DNA from: JBBQXK01 sp038251625
GTDB lineage: Bacteria; Pseudomonadota; Alphaproteobacteria; Rhodobacterales; Rhodobacteraceae
Length of the DNA stretch: 49,267 bases
Assembly (NCBI GenBank): GCA_038251625.1
Contig: JBBSBE010000013.1
Span: forward strand, 1 to 49,267
Direction of reading: 5' to 3'
Shown: piece by piece, positions 33,401 through 41,798 of the stretch
Layout of the letters: each line of letters opens with the position of its first letter
Numbering within the stretch: position 1 is the stretch's first letter
Notes under the pieces: generated by a model
Told to the model about the DNA's origin: nothing
Seen by the model: only the letters and a program-made list of their open reading frames with translations
Databases searched by the model: none
Program-made: the position numbers and the translations under genes

Positions 33401-36400
33401 CGTTTCGGGCGGCGCCGCAATTGCGGATGCGGGTGCGGTGAACGTGGCCGCGTCCGGTGCAACATTTGAACTGGCAAGCAGCGAAACCATCGCCGGGCTG
33501 ACCGGGGTTTCGGGCGCCATTGTGGATGTGAATGGCAACACGCTGCAGGTCGCGGGCAGCAGCTCCACCACGTTTGCTGGCAACGTGACGGGAACCGGCA
33601 ACCTGACCGTAACGGGTTCGGGGTCATTGACGCTAACCGGCGCCAGCGACATGACCGGGTCGATGACCGTGGCCGCGGGAAGCACGGGGACACTTCAGAT
33701 CACCGGTGCAGGCACGACTGCGGCAACGACCGTTGGAACAGGCGATGTGACGGGCACTTTCCGCACGGATGGCGGTGCGTTCACAGCACCGGGTGCTCAG
33801 CTTCTGGCAAATGGGACGATCGAATTCACCGGATCCGAGACCATCGGCCAGATCCTGAACGCAGCCGGCGGTTCCGTGGCCTTGACTGGCGCCGGAACGG
33901 TCTTGACCGTGAACGGCACTGGCGGCGCAAGTTCCATTGATGGCACAGTATCCGGGGCAGGCACGTTGAATGTGACGGGCAGCACAACAACAGTAAGTGC
34001 AGCCGGAATCGTCAGCGCCGCGACCACAATCGGTGCAGGCGGCACGGTCTTGAACAACGGCACCGTGGCGGGCGTCACGAACGCCGGCAGCTTTACCAAC
34101 AACCTGACGGCAGGTGCGGTGTCGTCCTCGGGCACCGGGTCGAACACCTCGACCGGCACGATGGCCTCGCTGGCCGTCACCGGTGGCACATTCACCAACA
34201 CGGGTGCGGTGACGGGCAACACCAGCGTTGCCACCGGCACGCTGAACCTGAACGCGGGCACCAACCTGTCGGACACCGGGTCGCTGACCGTAACCACCGG
34301 CACCGTGAACGTGAATGCGGCCGAGACGGTGGGCAGCCTGATTGCCAACGGCGGCACCACGAACGTGAACGCCACGCTGACGGCGGGCGCGCTGTCGGGC
34401 ACGGCAGGCAGCATCGTGACGACCACCCCGGCGGGCCTGTCCGTGGGCAGCGCCAACACCTCCACCACCTTCGGCGGTGCGATCTCGGGTACGGGCTTTG
34501 TGCAGAAATCTGGCACCGGCACACTGACGCTAACAGGTGCGAACACCTACACTGGCGGCACCACGGTGACGTTCGGCACGCTGGCCTTGACGGGCGCGGG
34601 CACCCTGACCGGACCGTCGATCACCATCGACCCTCTGGCCACCCTGTCCACCGATGGCGGCGCGCTGACCACCGCAACCGCGATCCGCAACGACGGGACC
34701 TTTGCCCTGACGACGGGCGGCAGCGAGAGCATCGCCAGTATCTTCAACACCGGCTCGTCAAACCCGGGTGCGATCACACTGTCGTCGGGGTCGGTGCTGA
34801 CGCTGAACTCGGGCGTCTCGACCATCTCGGGCGTGGTGTCGGGTGCGGGCGGGCTGACCATCGCGGGCACCTCGGCCACCACTCTTTCCGGGGCGAACAC
34901 GTACACCGGAACCACAACGGTCAACGCCGGCACGCTGAACCTCGACAACGGTGCAGCCATCGCAGATACCGGCGCTGTCGTCGTCGCCGGTGGCACTGTC
35001 GAAGTAAATGCCAACGAAACCATCGGCTCACTGGCGGGTGCGGGTGGCACGGTCGATCTGAACGCCAACACGCTGACAACGGGCGGAAACGGCACATCGA
35101 CGAGCTATTCCGGTGTCATCGCAGGAACCGGAAACCTGACCAAGGCGGGTGCGGGAACGTTTACCCTGGCGGGGACCAACACCTATACCGGCACCACGAC
35201 GGTTGGCGCAGGGTCACTTGCACTGACAGGAGGGGCCGCAATCGCGGATGCGGGCGTCGTGGCGCTGACAGGGACGGGCAATCTGACGGTCAGCACCGCT
35301 GAAACCATCGGCAGCCTCTCGGGCGTTGCAGGCACGACCGCCACGCTGACCGCGGGCCTGACGACGGGCGGCAACAATGGCACCACGACGATGGCCGGCA
35401 ACATCAGCGGTGCGGGAACGCTGACGAAGACTGGCACGGGCACCTTCACCCTTTCGGGCACCAACACAAACACAGGGATTGTCGAGGTCAACGGCGGCAC
35501 CCTTGTGCTGTCGGGTGGCTCGGCTATCGCCAATGCGACGCAAGTCTTCACCACGGCGCCGGGTACCCTGCAAGTGGACACTGCCGAAACCATCGGCGCG
35601 CTGAACGGCTCGGGCGCGACCGTACTGAATGCGACGCTTACGACGGGCGGCAGCGACCTCACGACCGACGTGTCGGGCGTGATTTCGGGCGCCGGTGGGT
35701 TGATCAAGCAAGGCACCGGCACGATGACGCTGTCGGGCGTCAACACCTATACCGGGGCCACCAACGTCAACACCGGCACACTGGCAGTAAGCGGCACGAT
35801 CGCCAGCAACGCGACGGTTGCCAGTGGTGCCACGATGACCAACACCGGGACAGTGGCCAACGTGACGAACGCGGGAACCTTCGCCGCGACCGCAGCCACC
35901 ACCGGTGCGCTGACCAACACCGGCACCGCAAACGTGACGGGCGGCACCACAGCCAGCGTTGCCAACAACGCAGGGACCACCACACTGACGGGTGCAACCG
36001 TGACGGGCGCGATGTCCAACGCCTTGGGCGGTATCCTGAACAGTACCGGCGTCACGAGCGCCGCCTCACTGTCCAACAGCGGTGTGACAAATGCTGTGGG
36101 GACGTTTGCCGCCAACGTGACCAACAATGCGAGCGGCACTTTCAATCTGACGGGGGCACTGAACGGTGGCGGCGGCAGCTTCGCCAACGCAGGGTCACTG
36201 AACGTGATCGCGGGCAGCTACAGCGGACTTGGTGCCGTCACCAACAGCGGCACCACCACAGTGACCGGCCAGACCTTCAGCTCCACCTCATTCGCGAACT
36301 CAGGCACCATCAATCTGACCGATTCCACGCTGACCAGTTCGGTCACAAATGGCGGCACAATCGGCGTATCCGGCGCGTCCACGATCAACGGCACTGTCGG

Positions 36401-37808
36401 CGCAGGCATGTCTACCGGCACGATCGACCTGAGCTTCGGCTCGGGAATCGATACACTGACGCTGACCGGCGGTGGCATCACGTCTACGCAGAACCTGGTG
36501 CTCTCGGTCTTTGACAACGGCCTGAATGACCAGGTCATTTCGGCCGGTGGTGCAGGAATCGCAGGCAGTGGCAACGTCGCCTTCAACTTCTTGGTTGATA
36601 CAAGCGCGTTCCTTCTGGGTGACGAGGCCGTAGTTGTGCAGGGGCAGACCGGCTTCAACCAATCCTTCAGGGTCAACAGTGGCCTCTCTTCCGGCTCCAC
36701 CGTCTATTCACTCGTTGCACGTGGCAGTGACACGGTCCTTGTTGCCGAAAGCAACCCCGGAATCGGTGGTATCGCCTCCGGCGTGTCGCTGGCCCAGGCG
36801 CTTATCGGGAACGTGGTCAACCGGCCAACCTCGCCCTTCGCCAGCGGCCTTGCAGCAGAAGAGGGTTGCTCGCAAGGCGGCTACGCACGGACGGTATTTG
36901 GTCGGTCCAAGGCGGAAGGCACCAGTGACAACGGCGAATCCGTCAGCAATAACGAGGTGACCGCCAACTATCGCGGCATCCAGGGCGGTTATGACTTTGG
37001 TTGCAACGATGGCCGCTTCTTTGGCGGATGGGATGGCAGCTTTGGGGTTCTTGTCGGCTTCAACAGCGGTGAGACGTCGCAGCCGGTGATACTGAACTTC
37101 GGAACAGGATCTGCTGTCACAACCAGCGTTACCCAAACAGATTTTGAGCAAAAATATGCAGGCCTCTACGCCGTCGTTAACCGCGAGCGGCTGACGGTGG
37201 ACGTGCAGGTCCGGTACGAGTCGACGGATTATACGCTGAATGAAAAGGTGACGACCGGCTTTGAAGGTCTCGGTCTTGACGATTCCAAATTCAGCACCGA
37301 TGCGGTAAACTTCACGGGCCGCGTCAGCTACCAGATGGACCTGAACGACGAAGGGCTGATCTTCGTGCCGACCGGTGGCCTTTCGCTCACACGGACGGGC
37401 AGCTCGCGGCTGCACTTCACGCCGGATGGCACCGGCGATTCCGCCACGCTCGACCTAGACAGCTATCTTTCCAAGGTCGGTTTCATCGGTGGCGCGCTTG
37501 CCAAGACCATGGTCAGCGAAGCCGGTGATGCTGCCTCGACCTACTTCTTCAGCGGCAACTATTACCGTGAGTTTGGTGGGGACCGCACGTCGACCTTTAC
37601 CTCGACCACCGGCGATGTGGCTGACATCTCCTCTTCCAGCATCGGCGGGTTCGCTGAAGCGAGCCTTGGCTGGAACTATGTCAAAGTGCTGGAGAACGGG
37701 CCTGCCGGTGCGCGGCAGCTTAACTCGAGCATCCGCGCCGACGCACGGTTTGGTCCGAACGTCAGCAACAGCTACAGCCTGACAGCCCAGCTTCGGCTGT
37801 CATTCTGA
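30423..37808 (+). CDS. Giant autotransporter with passenger-associated beta-strand repeats
   Basis: The 2461-residue product looks like a type V secreted surface protein. A signal peptide with a long charged n-region ends near PGLAQ (about residue 40). Residues about 40-2140 form a passenger rich in Gly, Thr, Ser, Asn and Ala, with about a dozen autotransporter-associated repeats of the form GTLTLSGANTYTG, expected to fold as a long beta-helix. A second repetitive type (NTGTVANVTNAGTF-like) occupies about residues 1790-1960. The last roughly 310 residues are a barrel-like domain with many alternating strands, ending in the sorting-type C-terminus AQLRLSF. Cysteines are nearly absent except two at the barrel entrance. 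The ATG at 30423 gives the best signal peptide and has AGGG eight bases upstream. Adhesion or aggregation is the usual role for such proteins; this one's ligand is unknown. Confidence 0.9.
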   Translation: MLFSARLTAPTDRRSARLRQLCASTALIAALSVVAVPGLAQTWDGATNTNWSIGTNWDPDGVPTAGDTATIDSGAIMNQPTVDTAQTVAQTNVSSGILTVAATLTSPVTLSGTGTLVINSGRQVVGNVIIGSSTISQSTGSINGTLQINSGQFVAQNTSSVTGATTVGGGTLTIANGGGLSTTAALTVNSGSVSVGTGLNVGNLAGAGGTIGIDPVHSLSFGSNNATSEYAGSIQNGGAVNKNGSGTMTLSGANINTGTLTVNGGTLNVTGSVANNTIAVNAGATLEVDGAAISDSAAITLNGNGILSLAGSETVGSLASASGTSSVTLGVNSLTTGGNNQSTSFNGLISGSGGITKAGSGTFTLNGANTYTGLTQVSGGTLTVGNADALGNSASVGNGTLNLGGNTVQLGSLGAAAGGIVSNGTVSLTGSGPGDALLTGGTISANIEGTGGVTSSSGTSTLSGANTYSGGTTVNSGSTLSVTGSIAGDVSLSGTLLIGNSNAIGGTITTNGSVIGYADTVDEASAIVLNSDTTQLSVAGSDAATQSGVISGAHPIEKIGTGTLTLSGANTYTGLTLVSAGTLALAGSAAIDDDGAVSIASGATLNVTAAETIGSLAGAGNVTLGASLTTGGNDTSTALSGVISGAGGLTKEGTGTMTLSGANTFSGTTSVTGGTLSVTGASGALASTTISTGTGATLSTDGGALAAAATVTNNGILTISGAETIGGLLGGGTVNLTGATLTTGNAANNTYTGVMQGTGGLAVQGTGQTILSGSNTFTGGTTVSAGTLVLSGAGSNLSNTGLVTVNGPGTLQLTGDETIGALAGTGAGTVNIASGTLTTGDATNTSYAGAITGAGSLVKQGSGTFTATGNIANNTTVNGGTLALSGTNTMTLITVQSGTLRLASNAAAGGASGLIRTTGSVIDYANGVNMATPIEIASNTTQLQVTAGSAEQSGVISGDVAGRPLEKIGAGTLTLSGVNTYTGTTTVTAGTLIVSGGAAIADAGAVNVAASGATFELASSETIAGLTGVSGAIVDVNGNTLQVAGSSSTTFAGNVTGTGNLTVTGSGSLTLTGASDMTGSMTVAAGSTGTLQITGAGTTAATTVGTGDVTGTFRTDGGAFTAPGAQLLANGTIEFTGSETIGQILNAAGGSVALTGAGTVLTVNGTGGASSIDGTVSGAGTLNVTGSTTTVSAAGIVSAATTIGAGGTVLNNGTVAGVTNAGSFTNNLTAGAVSSSGTGSNTSTGTMASLAVTGGTFTNTGAVTGNTSVATGTLNLNAGTNLSDTGSLTVTTGTVNVNAAETVGSLIANGGTTNVNATLTAGALSGTAGSIVTTTPAGLSVGSANTSTTFGGAISGTGFVQKSGTGTLTLTGANTYTGGTTVTFGTLALTGAGTLTGPSITIDPLATLSTDGGALTTATAIRNDGTFALTTGGSESIASIFNTGSSNPGAITLSSGSVLTLNSGVSTISGVVSGAGGLTIAGTSATTLSGANTYTGTTTVNAGTLNLDNGAAIADTGAVVVAGGTVEVNANETIGSLAGAGGTVDLNANTLTTGGNGTSTSYSGVIAGTGNLTKAGAGTFTLAGTNTYTGTTTVGAGSLALTGGAAIADAGVVALTGTGNLTVSTAETIGSLSGVAGTTATLTAGLTTGGNNGTTTMAGNISGAGTLTKTGTGTFTLSGTNTNTGIVEVNGGTLVLSGGSAIANATQVFTTAPGTLQVDTAETIGALNGSGATVLNATLTTGGSDLTTDVSGVISGAGGLIKQGTGTMTLSGVNTYTGATNVNTGTLAVSGTIASNATVASGATMTNTGTVANVTNAGTFAATAATTGALTNTGTANVTGGTTASVANNAGTTTLTGATVTGAMSNALGGILNSTGVTSAASLSNSGVTNAVGTFAANVTNNASGTFNLTGALNGGGGSFANAGSLNVIAGSYSGLGAVTNSGTTTVTGQTFSSTSFANSGTINLTDSTLTSSVTNGGTIGVSGASTINGTVGAGMSTGTIDLSFGSGIDTLTLTGGGITSTQNLVLSVFDNGLNDQVISAGGAGIAGSGNVAFNFLVDTSAFLLGDEAVVVQGQTGFNQSFRVNSGLSSGSTVYSLVARGSDTVLVAESNPGIGGIASGVSLAQALIGNVVNRPTSPFASGLAAEEGCSQGGYARTVFGRSKAEGTSDNGESVSNNEVTANYRGIQGGYDFGCNDGRFFGGWDGSFGVLVGFNSGETSQPVILNFGTGSAVTTSVTQTDFEQKYAGLYAVVNRERLTVDVQVRYESTDYTLNEKVTTGFEGLGLDDSKFSTDAVNFTGRVSYQMDLNDEGLIFVPTGGLSLTRTGSSRLHFTPDGTGDSATLDLDSYLSKVGFIGGALAKTMVSEAGDAASTYFFSGNYYREFGGDRTSTFTSTTGDVADISSSSIGGFAEASLGWNYVKVLENGPAGARQLNSSIRADARFGPNVSNSYSLTAQLRLSF
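31158..35751 (+). repeat. Array of about twelve passenger repeats in the autotransporter gene
   Basis: Units coding for G-T-(L/M/F)-T-L-(S/T)-G-(A/V)-N-T-(Y/F)-(T/S)-G or close variants start near 31158, 31503, 31795, 32106, 32383, 32719, 33332, 34517, 34870, 35155, 35438 and 35713. Spacing is about 280-360 bases for most, larger where units are degenerate (33332 to 34517). One pair shares an exact 30-base identity (32377-32406 and 35710-35739), enough for recombination within the gene. Confidence 0.85.
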
Positions 37809-37832
37809 TTGCGCAAAAAAGACACGGAAACC

Positions 37833-37858
37833 GGGGGGCAAAAGCGATCTTGCCCCCC
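37833..37858 (+). terminator. Terminator after the autotransporter gene
   Basis: GGGGGGCAA at 37833-37841 pairs with TTGCCCCCC at 37850-37858, a nine-base-pair stem with an eight-base loop, 24 bases after the stop codon. TACCCTTTC follows. This probably separates the autotransporter transcript from the phosphatase-kinase pair. Confidence 0.75.
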
Positions 37859-37998
37859 TACCCTTTCGGGACACTTGCTTTTTGCTGCCAGACACGCGCT
37901 ACAGCATTGTGTGATGGAACATTTTGCCTATTCTCGACCACAGCCGTATTGATTTGATGCCGCTTTTGGCCGGACGATTGGTTTGAGCAGGGGGAGAG

Positions 37999-38817
37999 AT
38001 GCTCGAAGTGCAGTTCGTCTTCGACACCGGGGCCTCTACCCATCCCGGCCGCGTCCGTGACCACAACGAGGATTGTTTTCTCGCACGGCCGGCTTCGGGG
38101 CTTTGGCTGGTCGCCGATGGCATGGGCGGGCACAAGGCGGGCGATTTCGCCAGCCGCACGATCGCGGAAAATGCTAACTGGATCGGCGTTCCCACGTCTG
38201 CACACGATCTGAAGCAGCGATTTCTGGACCGCTTGCAGATCGCGCATGAAGATATCCTCGCGCAATCCGAACGGCTCGGCGGCGCCACCGTTGGCGCTAC
38301 TCTGGTGGCGCTGTTGATCTATGAACATCACTTCGCCTGCATCTGGTCTGGCGACAGTCGCATCTATCTGATGCGTGACGGCGCGCTGCATCAGGTGACC
38401 GAAGACCATACCGAGGTTAACGAGCTTTTGCGCGCAGGGACGATTACTGCGGAACAGGCAGCGTCTTGGCCCCGCAAGAATGTGATCACCCGGGCAATCG
38501 GCGTGACCGACACGCCAGAAACAGATGAAAAGTACGGCACCCTGCGCGGGAACGATACTTTTTTGTTGTGTTCGGACGGGTTGACGGGCCATGTCGCCGA
38601 TACCGAGATTGCCGATTACCTGCGTCAGCATGGCGCACAAGAGGCTTGTGATCGCCTGATCGAATTGACACTTTCGCGCGGCGCCCGCGATAATGTGACC
38701 GTGGTGGTTGTGCGTTGTCTGCCCGAGGGATCACCCGTGCCGGATGACGAAGACGAGCGGACCCGCCCAGGCAACATTCGCCTTGGCAATTTGGAAGAGT
38801 GGAAGGCGGAAGACTGA
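37999..38817 (+). CDS. PP2C-family serine/threonine protein phosphatase
   Basis: The 272-residue cytoplasmic protein has all PP2C motifs: RVRDHNEDCF near residue 20, VADGMGGHKAG, GATLVALL, WSGDSRIYLMRDG, LLCSDGLTGHV and GARDNVTVVVV, which supply the aspartates for the dinuclear metal centre. It removes phosphate from Ser/Thr residues. It is followed after five bases by a Hanks-type kinase gene, so it is expected to reverse the kinase's action. The C-terminal 30 residues are an acidic extension. The ribosome-binding site GGGGGAGAG lies directly ahead of the ATG. Such pairs occur with type VI secretion loci, but no secretion genes are seen here. Confidence 0.93.
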   Translation: MLEVQFVFDTGASTHPGRVRDHNEDCFLARPASGLWLVADGMGGHKAGDFASRTIAENANWIGVPTSAHDLKQRFLDRLQIAHEDILAQSERLGGATVGATLVALLIYEHHFACIWSGDSRIYLMRDGALHQVTEDHTEVNELLRAGTITAEQAASWPRKNVITRAIGVTDTPETDEKYGTLRGNDTFLLCSDGLTGHVADTEIADYLRQHGAQEACDRLIELTLSRGARDNVTVVVVRCLPEGSPVPDDEDERTRPGNIRLGNLEEWKAED

Positions 38818-38822
38818 CAAGC

Positions 38823-40970
38823 ATGCCCGACGACAAAACCATCCCGCCAACTTCGAATTCCCCTGGCACCAGCGTTCCGCCCGGCGGGAAATCCCCTACG
38901 GGCGTCGGCACCGGTACCCGCATCATGGGCACCTATGAGATCGAACAGCTGATCTCTAAGGGCGGCATGGGCGAGGTTTATCGCGGGCGCAACATTCACA
39001 CCGGCGATCCGGTGGCAATCAAGATCGTGCTTCCGCATCTGGCACAGGATGAGATGATCATCCAGCTTTTCCAGAAAGAGGCCAAAGTCCTGGGGCGCCT
39101 GGCGAGCGACGCCATTGTGCGCTACCACGTTTTCACCAACGACCCGCTGATCGGGCGCCCCTCGCTGATCATGGAGTTTGTCGAGGGAACCTCGATGAAC
39201 GACCGCCTGAAGCAGGGCCCGATGTCGCTGACTGACGTCAGGACACTTCTCGCGCGGCTCGCCTCAGGTCTCGACAAGGCGCATGGCGTCGGCGTCGTGC
39301 ACCGCGATCTGTCACCCGACAACGTGATTCTGGAAGGCGGCTTTGTCGAACACGCCAAGATCATCGACTTCGGGATCGCCAAATCATCGATGAAGGGCGA
39401 TGCCACGCTTCTGCAAGGACAGTTTGCCGGCAAGTTCAGCTATGTGGCGCCCGAACAGCTTGGTGCCTATGGCGGCGTCGTGGACCAGCGCACGGATATC
39501 TATTCTCTTGCCCTGATGATGGTTGCGGCCTCGCAGGGCCGCATCTTGAACATGGGTAAGTCGATCGTCGAGGCCGTTCGTGCGCGCGGCTCGGTGCCCG
39601 ATCTTTCCGCCGTCTATCCCGAGATCAGGCCCCTTCTTGAACACATGCTGGAACCCGATCCAGAGCATCGTCCGGCCAGTATGGCCGAGGTGATCCGCCT
39701 TCTGGACGATCCAGATTCGGTGCCCGGCAGGCCCGACCCATCGGAGTCGATGGACCCGGATCGCACGATCATCGCGTCTTCGTTGCCACCGACCGAGATT
39801 TCGAAGATCGGGCGCTCAATGCCTCCGCAATCCAGTCTGCCGGGAAGGTCGACGGTGCCGCGCGGGCAGACTGCGCCGCCATCGGCCCCCGATATGTTTG
39901 TCGGGATTCCCGATCAGGGAAGCAAGGGCGCCGTCGTGCCGGAAAAGACCGGCGGCAAGGGCGGGCTGATCGCAGCCGTTCTGGTTTTGCTCGTCGCCGG
40001 CGGCGGTGGCGGCGCGTGGATGTCAGGCATGTTCGACCCCAAGCCGGCACCAGAGGCGCCTCAGACCACGGCAGAAGCCACACCATCCACGGAAACGCCC
40101 GCCGCATCCACCGAGACGCCCGCAGCGGAAACGCCACCGGCCACGGAGACGGCATCGAGCGAGCCTACCACACCGCCAACCCCAACAACGGAAGCGCCAC
40201 CGGCCCAAGAGACCGTCTCCGCAGAATCTACGACGACACCAGAAACCACGGCCGAACCGGCCACTCCCCCTGCAGCAGAGACGACAGAAACCGTGGCGAC
40301 AGAACCCGTCGCAGAACCACCAGCACCGGAACTTGGTACAGTAGCTGCACAGGTGGACTGGCTGCGCAAGTATCAGACCCCGGCGTGCGTCTATCTTGGT
40401 ACAACCGAATCGAGCGGGGACAAGGTGTCGATCGAAGGCTTTGGGCAATCCGTTGATCCGTTTGCCAGACTGCTAGCTGATTTCACTTCCGCGCACGGGG
40501 TCGAGCCCGATATCGGGGTACGGTTGATCAACGATCCGCAGTGCCCGGTGCTCGATTTCATGAACGCTGCCCGGGACACCGCGGGGCTACCGGCAACCAT
40601 TTTGCTGGACAATAAGCTTGACGTGCTCAAGAGCGGCGAAGCCGTCATAGGGCGGATTGAAGGACTGGCCGGGCGGTCGGCGGCGTTGTTCCTGGTCAAT
40701 GGCCCCGGTGGTGCGACGAACCTCAAGCCATGGATGACGACAGAATCTGATGGTTCTGTCAGCTTCAGCTTCACTGTAAGCTTGGCCGCCGGCGCTGATC
40801 CCACGCCACAGCTTTTGCTCGCCGTGATCACCGATCAGCCGCTATCAAAGCTTGATGCCGTGCCAAACGGCGTGACTGCCCGGGCCTTGGTTCCGTTCAT
40901 GCAAGCGGAACTCGCCCGTGCGCGGCTGAAGCCGATTGCTGCCTTACGCTACTTCCGACTGGAGAACTGA
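38823..40970 (+). CDS. Membrane-anchored Hanks-type Ser/Thr kinase with extracytoplasmic domain
   Basis: The 715-residue protein has a kinase domain at about residues 38-310: ISKGGMGEVYRG, lysine K67 in VAIKIV, catalytic loop HRDLSPDN (D162, N167), DFG at 182-184 and APEQ. The usual lysine of HRDLKPxN is serine (S164). A proline-rich segment, one membrane span (about 380-398) and a low-complexity Thr/Pro/Glu/Ala linker (about 405-505) follow. The last 205 residues form an extracytoplasmic domain with two cysteines (TPACVYLG, DPQCPVLDF) that may form a disulfide. This layout suggests sensing outside and phosphorylation inside. The domain does not look like PASTA repeats; I do not recognise a named family. 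ATG at 38823 begins five bases after the phosphatase stop. Confidence 0.92.
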   Translation: MPDDKTIPPTSNSPGTSVPPGGKSPTGVGTGTRIMGTYEIEQLISKGGMGEVYRGRNIHTGDPVAIKIVLPHLAQDEMIIQLFQKEAKVLGRLASDAIVRYHVFTNDPLIGRPSLIMEFVEGTSMNDRLKQGPMSLTDVRTLLARLASGLDKAHGVGVVHRDLSPDNVILEGGFVEHAKIIDFGIAKSSMKGDATLLQGQFAGKFSYVAPEQLGAYGGVVDQRTDIYSLALMMVAASQGRILNMGKSIVEAVRARGSVPDLSAVYPEIRPLLEHMLEPDPEHRPASMAEVIRLLDDPDSVPGRPDPSESMDPDRTIIASSLPPTEISKIGRSMPPQSSLPGRSTVPRGQTAPPSAPDMFVGIPDQGSKGAVVPEKTGGKGGLIAAVLVLLVAGGGGGAWMSGMFDPKPAPEAPQTTAEATPSTETPAASTETPAAETPPATETASSEPTTPPTPTTEAPPAQETVSAESTTTPETTAEPATPPAAETTETVATEPVAEPPAPELGTVAAQVDWLRKYQTPACVYLGTTESSGDKVSIEGFGQSVDPFARLLADFTSAHGVEPDIGVRLINDPQCPVLDFMNAARDTAGLPATILLDNKLDVLKSGEAVIGRIEGLAGRSAALFLVNGPGGATNLKPWMTTESDGSVSFSFTVSLAAGADPTPQLLLAVITDQPLSKLDAVPNGVTARALVPFMQAELARARLKPIAALRYFRLEN

Positions 40971-40976
40971 AGACGC

Positions 40977-40995
40977 CCACCCGAAGGCCGGGTGG
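40977..40995. terminator. Terminator between the convergent kinase and secreted-protein genes
   Basis: CCACCCG (40977-40983) and CGGGTGG (40989-40995) form a seven-base-pair stem with a five-base loop, six bases after the kinase stop, followed by CACTTTT on the plus strand. It can serve both convergent genes. Confidence 0.65.
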
Positions 40996-41013
40996 CACTT
41001 TTCAGCGGAAAGC

Positions 41014-41439
41014 TCAGTTGAACTGAATCGTACGAACGCGCGAACTCAGCAGTTGATTGTCGCGGCAAATCGTCTGCTCGCCTTGCGCAGAGGTGCATTC
41101 TACTGGACCGTTCACCGAAATCCGGGAAATTGCGCCACAACTCTGGTCAGGAAGGTCGAACTGCACCACGCGGGTTTTGCCCGAAGGAAGCCAGCCGAAT
41201 TCCAGCACCAGAAGACGCTTCACGATGCCTTCGGCATCATAGACCGCAACTTCATAAGATGATTTCTCAAGCCCCACGGACGTTGCGTTGGTCGCAACGT
41301 ACGTCAGTCGACAACCCGACCCTTCGTCGGTTGCGGTGTTCAACTCAAGCTCGATGTTGCCAGTGGTCTGGGCAGCGGCAGTTGAAGCAAAGCAAAGCGC
41401 GGCCAGCACGGCCCCGGCAAAATGGTTCGCGACGGGCAA
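41014..41439 (-). CDS. Small secreted protein of unknown function
   Basis: The 141-residue product has a signal peptide (AGAVLAALCFASTAAAQ, cleavage near residue 23). The mature part of about 118 residues contains four cysteines (SGCRLTY, DQSCGAIS, VECTS, TICRD), likely in two disulfides, and looks like a beta-sandwich. I do not recognise a family. The start is TTG at 41439, supported by GAGGGAG at a good spacing and by the signal peptide that begins there. It is convergent with the kinase gene and lies in the cluster of envelope proteins that includes the caspase-like protein. Confidence 0.8.
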   Translation of the reverse strand: MPVANHFAGAVLAALCFASTAAAQTTGNIELELNTATDEGSGCRLTYVATNATSVGLEKSSYEVAVYDAEGIVKRLLVLEFGWLPSGKTRVVQFDLPDQSCGAISRISVNGPVECTSAQGEQTICRDNQLLSSRVRTIQFN

Positions 41440-41561
41440 GGCGTTGTCTCCCTCGATCAGGCAGCGGGGATCACAACCCGCTTACCCGTTGAGTTTAGCC
41501 GACATGCAGGCCGCCGTGTCAACCCGGAGCGGACTTCCGGTCGCCGCAAGGCATTGAAAAC

Positions 41562-41798
41562 TTATTGGTAGACGCCCGTGAACCATGGCATCGTGAACGA
41601 CTGCCTGGTGCGCGTTACGCTGGCCGTCCCACGCGTACGCGGCGAAATCGTCGCGGTCGTTGGAACGATCACAGACGTCTCAGGCGCCTCGTTACGACCT
41701 GATGGATCCGGCCGATCTGTCTTTTCACCTCTTTGCTGCGCCGCCACAGGGGCCGCGACAGCGAGCGAAAGGACCACAAGAAGGGCGATCTTGGGCAT
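41562..41798 (-). CDS. Very small secreted protein of unknown function
   Basis: The 78-residue product has a signal peptide (MPKIALLVVLSLAVAAPVAAQ) and a mature part of only about 57 residues that is polar and rich in Thr, Arg and Pro, ending FTMPWFTGVYQ. It has no cysteine. GGAGG eight bases ahead of the ATG makes this a convincing gene in spite of its size. The family is unknown to me. It is divergent from the caspase-like gene (281 bases apart) and on the same strand as the other small secreted protein. Confidence 0.7.
   Translation of the reverse strand: MPKIALLVVLSLAVAAPVAAQQRGEKTDRPDPSGRNEAPETSVIVPTTATISPRTRGTASVTRTRQSFTMPWFTGVYQ

Noticed and set aside
30788..36700. Long open frames on the minus strand inside the autotransporter gene (for example 30788-31441, 33797-34546, 35183-35746)
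   Set aside because: They are Pro/Val/Ala-rich mirror products of the Gly/Thr/Asn repeats. The plus-strand frame is continuous over 7.4 kb with a signal peptide and barrel, so these are shadows.
37999..40970. Kinase-phosphatase pair as part of a type VI secretion locus (PpkA/PppA)
   Set aside because: No Tss, Hcp, VgrG or Fha gene is seen in the window, and the kinase's outer domain differs from what I would expect for PpkA.
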